Shown here: positions 51,241 to 59,853 of the stretch, piece by piece
Numbering within the stretch: the first letter of the stretch is position 1
How the letters are laid out: every line of letters starts with the position of its first letter
Origin: Sorangium aterium
GTDB lineage: Bacteria; Myxococcota_A; Polyangia; Polyangiales; Polyangiaceae
Direction of reading: 5' to 3'
DNA length: 64,000 nucleotides
Assembly (NCBI RefSeq): GCF_028368935.1
Contig: NZ_JAQNDK010000002.1
Span: 2,418,001-2,482,000, forward strand
Program-made: the position numbers and the translations under genes
The notes under the pieces: generated by a model
Seen by the model: only the letters and a program-made list of their open reading frames with translations
What the model was told of the DNA's origin: nothing
Databases searched by the model: none

Positions 51241-52827
51241 ATGGATTTCGACGTCGACTTTGCCATCGTGGGTTCCGGCTTCGGCGGCAGCGTCTCGGCG
51301 CTGCGCCTCACCGAGAAGGGCTACAGCGTCACCGTGCTCGAGTGCGGCAAGCGCTGGCGCAAGGAGGATTTCCCGAAGACCAACTGGAATGTACGGAAGT
51401 TCCTCTGGGCGCCCAGGCTGCTCTGTCACGGCATCCAGCGGCTGACGCTGCTCAGGGACACGCTCATCCTCTCGGGCGCGGGCGTGGGCGGCGGCTCGCT
51501 GGTCTACGCCAACACCTTGCTGGTGCCCCCGCCCGAGGCCTTCACCAGCCCCGGCTGGCCGGCCGGTATGAGCTGGCGCGACGAGCTGATGCCCTTCTAC
51601 GAGCTCGCGAAGCGCATGCTCGGCGTGACAGCGAACCCGAAGCTGTGGCCGGCCGACCGGCAGCTCCGGCAGATCGCCGACGAGATGGGCCGGGGGGACA
51701 CGTTCCACGTCGCCAGCGTGGGCGTCCTCTTCGCGAAGGAGGGCGAGCAGGAAGGGCAGCGCGTGCCGGACCCGTTCTTCGGCGGCGAGGGCCCCGACCG
51801 CGCCACGTGCGTCCACTGCGGCGGCTGCATGGTGGGCTGCCGCTTCGGCGCCAAGAACACGCTCGACCTCAACTACCTTTATCTGGCCGAGAAGAAGGGC
51901 TGTACCATCCAGCCCGAGACGATGGTCACCGCCATCGACGCGCTCCCGGGCGGCGGCTACGAGCTCACCCTGGAGCGCTCCACCGCGCTGCTCAGGAAGC
52001 GCCGCCGCAGGCTCCGGGCGCGCGCGGTCGTGCTCAGCGCCGGCGTGCTGGGCACGGTGAAGCTCCTTCTGAAGGCGAGGGCCGAGGGCCGGTTACCCCG
52101 TCTCTCCCCGCAGCTCGGCCATTACGTGCGCACCAACAGCGAGGTCATCCTCGGGGTGACGGCCAGCGACGATCGGGTCGACTACTCCCGTGGCATCGCG
52201 ATCACGAGCGGCATCTACCCCGACGCGCGCACGCACATCGAGCCGGTGCGATACCCGGCCGGCTCCGACGTGATGGGCGCGCTGGGCACGGTGCTCACCG
52301 ACGACGCGCCGGGCCTGCCGCGCTGGCTGCGCTGGCTGGGGCGGCGGCTGCTCCACCCCATCGACCTGATCTCGGGGCTCCTGCCGTTCAAATTCGCCAG
52401 GCGCTCCACGATCCTCCTCGTGATGCAGACGCTGGACAATTACATGCAGCTCGTCTGGCAACGCGGCGGCATGACCACCCGCAGGCCGCCCGACCAGCCG
52501 AAGCCGCCGGCGTACATCCCCGTCGCCAACGAGGTCGGCAAGCGGCTCGCCGTGCTGATGGACGGCACCCCGCGCAACGCCATCAACGAAGCGGTGCTCA
52601 ACGTGCCGACCACGGCGCACATCCTCGGCGGCTGCGCCATCGCCGAGAGCCCCGAGCGCGGGGTGATCGATGAGCGCAACCAGGTGTTCGGCCACGAGGG
52701 CCTCTATGTGGTCGACGGCTCGATGGTGCCCTCGAACCTGGGCGTGAACCCGTCGCTCACCATCACCGCCATGGCCGAACGGGCGATGAGCAAGCTGCCC
52801 CCGAAGCGCGACAACCCCGCCTTCTAG
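51241..52827 (+). CDS. GMC oxidoreductase, cholesterol-oxidase-like
   Basis: This 528-residue flavoenzyme starts at ATG 51241, directly followed by the FAD-binding GSGFGGSVSALRLTEKG (residues 12-28). It also has LSGAGVGGGSLVYANTLL, a Cys-rich CVHCGGCMVGCRFGAKNTLD segment (about 197-216), RARAVVLSAGVLGTVKLLL, and the C-terminal FAD contact VVDGSMVPSNLGVNPSLTITA. The Cys-rich insert places it with cholesterol/3-oxosteroid oxidase-like GMC proteins. There is no signal peptide. The stop codon lies in the second copy of the 162-bp repeat. Confidence 0.87.
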   Translation: MDFDVDFAIVGSGFGGSVSALRLTEKGYSVTVLECGKRWRKEDFPKTNWNVRKFLWAPRLLCHGIQRLTLLRDTLILSGAGVGGGSLVYANTLLVPPPEAFTSPGWPAGMSWRDELMPFYELAKRMLGVTANPKLWPADRQLRQIADEMGRGDTFHVASVGVLFAKEGEQEGQRVPDPFFGGEGPDRATCVHCGGCMVGCRFGAKNTLDLNYLYLAEKKGCTIQPETMVTAIDALPGGGYELTLERSTALLRKRRRRLRARAVVLSAGVLGTVKLLLKARAEGRLPRLSPQLGHYVRTNSEVILGVTASDDRVDYSRGIAITSGIYPDARTHIEPVRYPAGSDVMGALGTVLTDDAPGLPRWLRWLGRRLLHPIDLISGLLPFKFARRSTILLVMQTLDNYMQLVWQRGGMTTRRPPDQPKPPAYIPVANEVGKRLAVLMDGTPRNAINEAVLNVPTTAHILGGCAIAESPERGVIDERNQVFGHEGLYVVDGSMVPSNLGVNPSLTITAMAERAMSKLPPKRDNPAF

Positions 52828-52984
52828 AGCGGCGGTCACCCGCTTCGGATACGGGCCCACCTCGGCGTTTTCGGTGCTCAGCGCACCGGAGTGCGCTTGC
52901 GCGCCGAAAACGCCGATCTGGGCCCGTCTCCTGTGCGGGAGACCGCCGCTCTGCTCTGCACGTAGCAGAGGTGGGCGGAAACCG
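52823..52984 (+). repeat. 162-bp structured dispersed repeat, copy B
   Basis: This is copy B of the element at 27456-27617 (offset 25367). It begins on the TAG stop codon of the GMC gene (TCTAGAGC shared with copy A) and lies in the convergent junction with the DUF1552 gene. All stem pairs are kept. The inner stem is longer here (TCGGCGTTTTCGG / CCGAAAACGCCGA, perfect 13 bp), because copy A carries an A in place of one G. The alternative pair GCCCACCTC / GAGGTGGGC is also kept. The divergent bases cluster in the spacer before the distal arm. Confidence 0.9.
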
Positions 52985-53030
52985 TCGTAGTCGCAGGAAC
53001 GGGGCGCGCTGAAGGAGCGTCGTACGCTTC

Positions 53031-54503
53031 TCACGGCAGCTCCGCGAGCGGGCCCTTCCTGTACGCCGTTTCATTTCCGAAGTGCTCGTCTTCGGAGCCG
53101 AAGGCGCGCAGGATCGATGTGTAGACGTTGTGCATCGAGGCGTCTGTCTCGTACTCGGACTGGGTGGGATCCGCGCTCGCGCGCTTGTTGTAGTTGACGT
53201 GGCGGCCGCCAGGCCACCTGCCGCCTGCCTTGCCGGCGAGCAGGACGGGGATATCGCGGGGCGAGTGCCCGCCTCCGCACCCGAACTCGCTCGTGAAGAG
53301 CACGACGCTGTTGTCGAGCATCGTGCCGTCGCCCTCGGGGGTGCTCTTCAGCCCGTCGAGCAGGCGTGCGAAGAGCTCCATACGCCAGTTGCGGTTCGCG
53401 AGGATGGTCGCGCGCCAGTCCTCGAGCCTGTCGGGCTCCGCGCCGCTCGGGCCGACGTCGAGGCCGGCATGGCCGAGGCTGTGGCCGAGGTCGGTGCTGT
53501 AGGGCTGGGGCAGCCAGCTCGTCAAAACGTCGGCGACCTGGAAGGTGGCCACGTGCGTAAGGCCGCACCGGAACGCATGCAGGAGGACGTCGACCAGCAG
53601 GGGAGCGGCCTCCTTGATCCCCCCTCCCGTGTAGGATCCGTATCCCTGGTACACGGGCGCTCCGCCGACGTCCGGCTTCGTGCAGGCCGCCAGGTTGGCG
53701 AGGCCCTCGAGCTTCTTCTCCAGGCTCCGGATGTGCTCGGCGTGCGCGTCGAGCAGGTGCCTGTCGGCCGCGCTCACGCGCCCCTTCAGGGCCGAGAGGT
53801 GCTCGCTCACACCGTCGAGCACGCTCTTCCGGTGGGCGCGGAGCCGGAGCTGTTCGGGCGTCGGACCCGCCCCGGTCTCCGTGACATCCTGGAAGAGCCG
53901 GTCGAAGGCGCTCGTCGGGTCCTTCTCGCTGGACACCTGCTCGCCCGCCGCGTTGTACAGCGGCTCTCCGTAGTTGTGCCCGTCGACCATGAGATCGATC
54001 GACGAGAACGGCGCCGGGCTCTCGCCGGCGAGCCGCTGCGCGATCACCTGATCGATCGATGGGTCGAGCGCCCTGGCGTCGTCGCCTCCCGAGGTCGTAT
54101 CGGCGCAGGTGAGCACGGTCGCGTTGGAGCAGCCGTGGTGACCGCCGTAGTCTCCCTGGAGCATCCCGGCGGCGTCGTCGACGCCGCGGAGCAGGGTGAG
54201 GTCGCCCTTGTGGGCCTCGAGCGGCGCCATCTCTTCGCCGAGGGCCTCGAGCGCCGACCCCTCGTCGCCGGGCGCCCAGAGGTCGAGCATGCTCCAGGCG
54301 CCCGGCTTCCAGGGATCCCCCTTCTCCCCGGAGGCGTGGCGGGACGTGATCGTGCCGCCGTGGCTGAAGAACACGATGAACCGCCTGGCCCTGCCGTTCG
54401 CGGCCCAGACGTCCCCATGGGTCGCCTCGAGGAACGGCAGGGCGACGCACAGACCGGTCGCGGTGCGGAGGAAATTCCTTCGGCTGAAAGCGGCGCGGCG
54501 CAT
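53031..54503 (-). CDS. DUF1552 family Tat-exported protein
   Basis: This 490-residue protein has a twin-arginine signal (SRRNFLRTATGLCVALPFLE). The chain matches DUF1552: RRFIVFFSHGGTITSRHAS, LTLLRGVDD, GGHHGCSNATVLTCAD, SIDQVIAQRL, FTSEFGCGGGHSPRDIPVLL and AGKAGGRWPGGRHVN near the end. The fold recalls the alkaline-phosphatase/sulfatase superfamily. Function is unproven. It starts four bases after the DUF1592 gene stop (54508), so the two form one operon, as seen in myxobacteria and planctomycetes. Confidence 0.87.
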   Translation of the reverse strand: MRRAAFSRRNFLRTATGLCVALPFLEATHGDVWAANGRARRFIVFFSHGGTITSRHASGEKGDPWKPGAWSMLDLWAPGDEGSALEALGEEMAPLEAHKGDLTLLRGVDDAAGMLQGDYGGHHGCSNATVLTCADTTSGGDDARALDPSIDQVIAQRLAGESPAPFSSIDLMVDGHNYGEPLYNAAGEQVSSEKDPTSAFDRLFQDVTETGAGPTPEQLRLRAHRKSVLDGVSEHLSALKGRVSAADRHLLDAHAEHIRSLEKKLEGLANLAACTKPDVGGAPVYQGYGSYTGGGIKEAAPLLVDVLLHAFRCGLTHVATFQVADVLTSWLPQPYSTDLGHSLGHAGLDVGPSGAEPDRLEDWRATILANRNWRMELFARLLDGLKSTPEGDGTMLDNSVVLFTSEFGCGGGHSPRDIPVLLAGKAGGRWPGGRHVNYNKRASADPTQSEYETDASMHNVYTSILRAFGSEDEHFGNETAYRKGPLAELP

Positions 54504-54507
54504 GGGT

Positions 54508-56256
54508 TCACTCCTCCTTCTGGCGCAGGTGCAAGAAGGCATTGCTGGTCGTGAGGGAGAGGATGAGATCACGCATGCTGCCGCCGCTCTCGGGCGTCGG
54601 CGTGGCCGCCTCGATCGACGCGAGATCCTGGTCGATCGGGACGCGCCGGAGCGCCGTCCGGAAGAAGCGCTTCGTGAGGCAAGCGCGCGCCGCGGGGCTC
54701 GCCGCGAGGGCCGCCGACATCCCGACGCCGCCGTCAACCTCCACGCCATCTTCGTCCGGAGCGAGCGCAGGGAGGCTGCCGCGTGCGTCGATGTCGAGTT
54801 TGTAGGGTGCCTGCGCGTCCCCGCCCGCCTCCTGCGACTGCCATCGTCCGAGCGCGTCGTAATGCTCGAACGCGAAGCCGATCGGGTTGATGATCCTGTG
54901 GCAGCTCGCGCAGGTGCCGCTCGACGTCTTGGCCTCGACGTCCTGACGGATCGTCCTGTGCACCACCTCGCCGTTTTCCTCGACGGCTCCGCCCTTGACC
55001 GGCACGTCGCTCGCGTTGGGGGGCGGCGGGCCGAGGGGGCGGCAGAGCACCTGCTCCAGGATGTACGCGCCGCGGCGGATCGGCGATTTGACCTCGATGC
55101 TGCCGAACACGCTCAGGAAGCCCGCCCGCGTGAAGATCCCCGCGCGCTGATCGCGGGGGAGGGAGACCCACGAGAACGTGCGCTCGTCGGCGGGGCCCTC
55201 CACCCCGTAGAGCGCGGCGAGGGGCCCGTTCACATAGGCGTCCGTCGTCGTGAGCAACGACTCGAACCTGCCGTCCCCCTCGAAGAGCACGCGCTCCGCG
55301 AGGGCCTCGAGCTCGGTGCGCATGGCAGCGCGCAGCGCCGGTGAATCCTCGGGATAGATCTCGGGGCTCTTCGGCGCGCTCTCGAGCGAAGCGTGCTTGT
55401 TCGTGCCGTCGAGCTCCAGCCAATCCGCGAAGAAGCGCCTCGCCGTGGCGCGGGCGCGGTCGTTCGAGAGGAGCCGCTCCGCCTGGGCGCGCACGCCCTC
55501 CGCCGTGTCGAGCGCGCCGGACTCCGCGGCGTCGAGCAGCGCGTCGTCCGGCGTCGTGTTCCAGAGGAAATACGACAGGCGCGACGCCCGCTCCCAGCCC
55601 GTGAGCGTACGGACGCCCGAGGCGAGCGGCTCGCTCCCGTCCCCGTCGCGGCCGAGCTCGACGAAGTAATAGACGTCGGGCGACTGGATCATGGTCTCGA
55701 GCACGACGAGGAGGGCGTCCTCGAACGACTGCTCCTCCCGCGCCCGGGCGTACTGGCCCTTGAGCATCGCGACCTCGGCCTCGTCGAGCGTGCGCCGGAA
55801 GGCGCGGCGCCCGAACGTCCGCACGAAGCTGTCCACACACGCCTCGTCTTCCGGGCCGCCCGTGTCGCACGGGAACACCCGTGTCCCCCACGACGCGCGC
55901 CGCGCGACGATCGCCTCCGCCGCGGCGTTGAGCTTGTCCACGGCGAGCAGCGAGGCGACCTCTCCCGCGTCCGGGTCGAGGTCGAGCTCGAGCCCCGGAT
56001 CGCCGAACAGGTCGCGCATCGAGCTCGTGAACTGCTCCGGCGTCATCCGGCGCATCCCCGCTGGAGCGACGTCGACCAGCCCGCTCGCGCTCGGCGACCC
56101 GCCGCGGTCGCCTCCGAGGTCGCCGACGCAGCCCGAGAGCAGGTGGGACGCCGCGAGGACAACCGCGCCGGCGGCAGCCGTCGCGCGCCGCCCTGGCGCG
56201 GTGACTCTATCGAGGACGTCGAGGGGTCTCACGCGGCTGGGCTTCGTTCGCTTCAT
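54508..56256 (-). CDS. DUF1592/DUF1588-type secreted multi-domain protein with c-type haem motif
   Basis: This 582-residue protein starts at ATG 56256 (signal with lipobox-like LLSGCVGD). The order is PSD1/DUF1587-like (RRMTPEQFTSSMRDLFGD), DUF1595/1592 (FGRRAFRRTLDEAEVAMLKG, ELGRDGDGSEPLASGVRTLT, RLSYFLWNTTPDDALLDAAE, RFFADWLELD), DUF1588 (SSGTCASCHRIINPIGFAFE with the CxxCH haem site, FEHYDALGRW) and DUF1585 near the C-terminus (FFRTALRRVPIDQDL). The combination with DUF1552 is a known pairing of unknown function, possibly an electron-transfer or degradation system in the periplasm. Confidence 0.87.
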   Translation of the reverse strand: MKRTKPSRVRPLDVLDRVTAPGRRATAAAGAVVLAASHLLSGCVGDLGGDRGGSPSASGLVDVAPAGMRRMTPEQFTSSMRDLFGDPGLELDLDPDAGEVASLLAVDKLNAAAEAIVARRASWGTRVFPCDTGGPEDEACVDSFVRTFGRRAFRRTLDEAEVAMLKGQYARAREEQSFEDALLVVLETMIQSPDVYYFVELGRDGDGSEPLASGVRTLTGWERASRLSYFLWNTTPDDALLDAAESGALDTAEGVRAQAERLLSNDRARATARRFFADWLELDGTNKHASLESAPKSPEIYPEDSPALRAAMRTELEALAERVLFEGDGRFESLLTTTDAYVNGPLAALYGVEGPADERTFSWVSLPRDQRAGIFTRAGFLSVFGSIEVKSPIRRGAYILEQVLCRPLGPPPPNASDVPVKGGAVEENGEVVHRTIRQDVEAKTSSGTCASCHRIINPIGFAFEHYDALGRWQSQEAGGDAQAPYKLDIDARGSLPALAPDEDGVEVDGGVGMSAALAASPAARACLTKRFFRTALRRVPIDQDLASIEAATPTPESGGSMRDLILSLTTSNAFLHLRQKEE

Positions 56257-56671
56257 GGCTTCAGTCCTCGCGCGGTCGCTGAACACAGCGGGCTGGATCG
56301 CAGGGGCGTCAACTCGATTCTCCTGGGAATTATCGAGCCGCGCTGTGCTGCGTGTTCGCCGCCCGCCGGGGATCGGCATCGAGCGATCGCCGAACCGGGG
56401 CTTCTATCCATCGTGGATAATCAACCAGCTCATCGGTGGGATCCAGCTCATAGGCCGCATGGAGCTCATGCACCCATTGCATATCCTACGTCATCGTCTC
56501 GAATGACGCGAAAGCGACATCGGGCGCGAGCCTGGATTACATCCTGCTACCTCAGGGGCGGAAGATGCGACAACAGCAATGTCCGGTCGCATGACAAAGT
56601 GCATCGGCGTGTCATCTTGCCTCACCGAGCCGAGAAGGGTTCGGAATGTGTAAAATTACAATGGAGCTTCT
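56257..56671. other. 415-bp divergent region with small palindrome
   Basis: This lies between the DUF1592 operon and the beta-helix gene. It carries TATCCA-TCG-TGGATA (56405-56419), a perfect 6-bp inverted repeat that could be an operator. A GGAG site precedes the ATG at 56672. No other gene is recognised. Confidence 0.4.
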
Positions 56672-58234
56672 ATGGCCCATATCGTGGAGAATTCTGTGAA
56701 GGTTCGAGCTTGCGTGACCGGATTGCTCCTCGCCGCCGGTTGCACCGGCGAGCTTGGCGGAACGACGTATGCCGACGGCGGTCCGGCGCCGCTCCCTCCG
56801 CCCGTCGTGAACATTCCGCCGATTCACGTCGATTGCAGCCACGTCGGAAGCGGCAAGGATTACCAGGTCGGCCCTGGCAAGGCGTTCGAGGCGATCGGCG
56901 ACGTCCCGCTCGAATCGCTCGTCGCCGGCGACACGGTGCGCATCTTCTGGCGTGCCGAGGGGTACCACGAGAAGATCATGCTCGGGGGCCAGGGGACGGC
57001 CGAGCAGCCGATCCGGCTCTGTGGCGTTCCGGGGCCGAACGGCGAGCTGCCGGTGATCGACGGTGAGGACGCGACCACCCGGCCCGAGCTCGATTTCCCC
57101 TTCGACGGCCACCAGGTGCGGGGGGTCGTGATCGTGGGTCACAAACACGACGACGCGTACGAGCTCGAGCCCACCCACATCACGATCGAGGGGCTCGAGA
57201 TCAAGAACGCAGCGCCCCCCCACGGGTTCACCGACAAGTCGGGGTCTCGGGCGACCTACGCGGATTTCGCGGCCGGCGTCTTCGTGGAGCGCGGCGATCA
57301 CGTGACCATCCGCGCCTGCGAGGTGCACGACAACGCCAATGGCCTCTTCGTCGGCACGGCCGGCGGGGATATCCTGACAACGAACGTGCTCATCGAGTCG
57401 AACTACATCCACGACAACGGCCTCGATGATTACAACGAGCACAACGTCTACAACGAGGCCTCGAACGTCATCTACCAGTTCAACCGCTTCGGCCCCACGC
57501 GCGGCGGCCACGGCAACAACATCAAGGAGCGCTCGGCCGGCGTGGTGATCCGGTACAACTGGATCGAGGACGGCGCCCACCTGATCGACCTCGTGGACGC
57601 GCAGGAGGCGACCGACTCGGTCGCGTTGCCGTCGTTCCACGAGACGTTCATTTACGGCAACGTGCTCCTGCGCAACGGCTACGGCCCGTCCATGATCCAC
57701 TATGGCGGGGACAGCGGGGAGACCGAGTACTACAGGAAGGGCACGCTCCACTTCTTCGCCAACACCGTCTTCGTCAACAACGACGACTACGAGGACTACG
57801 ATCGCTCTTCGATGTTCGAGGCCTCGACCAACGACGAGCGGATCGACGCCCGCAACAACGTGTTCGCCAGCAGCCTGGAGCCGACCGAGCTCCGCGCGGT
57901 GACCTTCCTCGGGGACCGCGACGGTGTGGCCGCCGGGGCACTCACCCTGTCCGGGAACTGGGTGACGAACGGATGGCTGCCGTTCGATCCGGTCCGGGAG
58001 GTGGTGAAGGTGGTCGGGCGGGTGGACGGCCTGGACGCCTCGATCTTCGGCGTCGATCCGGCGTTCGCGTCGGAGGCAGACCACGACTTCATGCCGGCCG
58101 CGAGCGCGCCGCTCATCGGCGCTGGCGCCTCGCTCGACGGCCTCCCGCCGGTGGAGCACCAGTACACGCCGCACCAGCAGGCCAGGGCGCGCAACGACGG
58201 CGCGAGCTTCACGATCGGCGCGTTCGGGCGGTAG
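56672..58234 (+). CDS. right-handed beta-helix lipoprotein
   Basis: This 520-residue protein has a signal peptide and lipobox (GLLLAAGCTG, Cys 24). A parallel beta-helix follows, shown by repeated turns (HITIEGLEIKNA, HVTIRACEVHDNANGLFVGTA, NVLIESNYIHDNG, GVVIRYNWIEDGAHLID). This fold is shared by pectate-lyase-like and polysaccharide-modifying proteins. It has no clear catalytic triad for a known lyase. The C-terminal Asn-rich turn is followed by a beta tail. It may bind or cleave a polysaccharide at the cell surface; this is inference. Confidence 0.78.
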   Translation: MAHIVENSVKVRACVTGLLLAAGCTGELGGTTYADGGPAPLPPPVVNIPPIHVDCSHVGSGKDYQVGPGKAFEAIGDVPLESLVAGDTVRIFWRAEGYHEKIMLGGQGTAEQPIRLCGVPGPNGELPVIDGEDATTRPELDFPFDGHQVRGVVIVGHKHDDAYELEPTHITIEGLEIKNAAPPHGFTDKSGSRATYADFAAGVFVERGDHVTIRACEVHDNANGLFVGTAGGDILTTNVLIESNYIHDNGLDDYNEHNVYNEASNVIYQFNRFGPTRGGHGNNIKERSAGVVIRYNWIEDGAHLIDLVDAQEATDSVALPSFHETFIYGNVLLRNGYGPSMIHYGGDSGETEYYRKGTLHFFANTVFVNNDDYEDYDRSSMFEASTNDERIDARNNVFASSLEPTELRAVTFLGDRDGVAAGALTLSGNWVTNGWLPFDPVREVVKVVGRVDGLDASIFGVDPAFASEADHDFMPAASAPLIGAGASLDGLPPVEHQYTPHQQARARNDGASFTIGAFGR

Positions 58235-58344
58235 CCCTCGCCGCGCAGTCCTGCGCGGCGAGGCTCACCCCGCAGCCCGCGGGGTCGACTCCCACAACCA
58301 GGTCCGCTCGCCCGTGAGGGCTCACGCCTTGCAGAGGGCGGCGC

Positions 58345-59817
58345 ATGCGCTGGATCGGATGCGCCTTGCCCCGCGCGAGGCGCAAAGGATGCGTGTCCTC
58401 GGCACGCTTTGCCGGAGAGGTTGCGGTCACCCTGTCGCTCGCGGGCCTGCTCGCGGGGTGCGGCGCGGAAGAGCCGCCGCCGGACCTCCGGCAGCCGGCG
58501 GGCTGGGACGACGCGCTGCGGCTGCCGGACGCCGAGGATCACGACCCCGCGCCCGACGTTGTCGAGGTGCACCTCGAGGCCAAGGTGGCCGAGATCGAGG
58601 TGGTCCCAGGCCTCACGACCGAGGTCTGGACCTACAACGGGATGCTCCCCGGTCCGACGATCCGCGCGAAGAAGGGCGATCGCGTGGTGGTGAAGTTCGA
58701 GAACCACCTGCCCGAGGCGACGACGGTCCACTGGCATGGTCTGCGCGTGCCGGCGGCCATGGATGGGACGCAGCACGTGCAGGAGCCCATCGAGCCGGGC
58801 GAGGGCTTCGAGTACTCCTTCACCGTGCCGGACGCGGGCACCTTCTGGTACCACCCGCACCTTCGCTCGAGCGCCCAGGTCGGCGCGGGCCTCTACGGCG
58901 CGTTCGTGGTCGAGGAGGCCGCGGAGGAGGCGCCGCTCGGCGACGAGCTGCTGCTCGTGATGAGCGACATCGGCATCGAGGAAGACGGCTCGCTCACCGC
59001 CGCCGACGAGAGCGGATGGTTCGGCGATTACTTCGGGCGCGAGGGGTCGAGGGTCCTGGTCAACGGGAAGATCCTGCCGACGGTCGCGGCGCGGGAGGGC
59101 GTTCCGCAGCGCTGGCGGGTGGTCAACGCCGCGCGCAGCCGGTACTTCCGCTTCGCCGTGCCGGGCCAGCCGCTCGTGAGCATCGGTGGAGATGGGGGCC
59201 TCTCGGAGAGCCCGCTACCGGTGGACGAGGTGACGCTCGCCCCGGGGGAGCGCGCCGAGCTCTACCTGCTGCCCGTCGAGGGCCGGTCGGTGGTGATCCC
59301 GCTCCTGGACGCGAATCGATTCCACCTGCCGAGCGAGAACGATCCCAAGGACCTCATGCGCCTCGAGCTGGCCGACGAGCCTCCGGGGCGCGGCGCGTCG
59401 GCGCTTCCCGAGCGACTGGCAGAGATCGCCTCGATCGACACCACGGGCGCGCAGCGGCAGGCGGTGGAGTTCATGGAGCAGGGCGACGCCGACGGAGCGG
59501 TGCTCGGGATCAACGGCCAGACAGGCGGCTCTCTCATGTTCTCTGCGAAGACGAACACGGTCGAGATGTGGACGCTGACGAACACCACCAACTACGATCA
59601 CCCGTTCCACCTGCACGGGTTCTTCTTTCAGGTGCTCGACATCGACGGCGCTGGGCCGCCCGTGCGCGCATGGCGCGATACCGTCAGCCTGGTGCCTGGA
59701 GAGACCGTGCGGATCGCGATTCCGTTCGACGACCGCGCCGGCATGTGGATGTTCCACTGTCACATCCTCGACCACGCGGATCTGGGGATGATGGCGATGC
59801 TCCACCTGATGCCGTGA
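58345..59817 (+). CDS. multicopper oxidase (laccase/CueO type)
   Basis: This 490-residue exported protein has a lipobox-like LAGCGAE (Cys39 from the ATG at 58345; a GTG at 58393 is possible). Copper ligands are complete: HWH (129-131), HPH (170-172), HPFHLHG near 420 and HCHILDHADLGM near 470, holding the T1, T2 and T3 sites. Cupredoxin domains follow the three-domain order. The Met in HADLGM provides the axial ligand seen in CueO-like enzymes. It may oxidise phenols or metals in the periplasm. Confidence 0.88.
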   Translation: MRWIGCALPRARRKGCVSSARFAGEVAVTLSLAGLLAGCGAEEPPPDLRQPAGWDDALRLPDAEDHDPAPDVVEVHLEAKVAEIEVVPGLTTEVWTYNGMLPGPTIRAKKGDRVVVKFENHLPEATTVHWHGLRVPAAMDGTQHVQEPIEPGEGFEYSFTVPDAGTFWYHPHLRSSAQVGAGLYGAFVVEEAAEEAPLGDELLLVMSDIGIEEDGSLTAADESGWFGDYFGREGSRVLVNGKILPTVAAREGVPQRWRVVNAARSRYFRFAVPGQPLVSIGGDGGLSESPLPVDEVTLAPGERAELYLLPVEGRSVVIPLLDANRFHLPSENDPKDLMRLELADEPPGRGASALPERLAEIASIDTTGAQRQAVEFMEQGDADGAVLGINGQTGGSLMFSAKTNTVEMWTLTNTTNYDHPFHLHGFFFQVLDIDGAGPPVRAWRDTVSLVPGETVRIAIPFDDRAGMWMFHCHILDHADLGMMAMLHLMP

Positions 59818-59853
59818 ACCGTCCCTCCGATGAGGTGCGAGGGCTGCAGGGCG

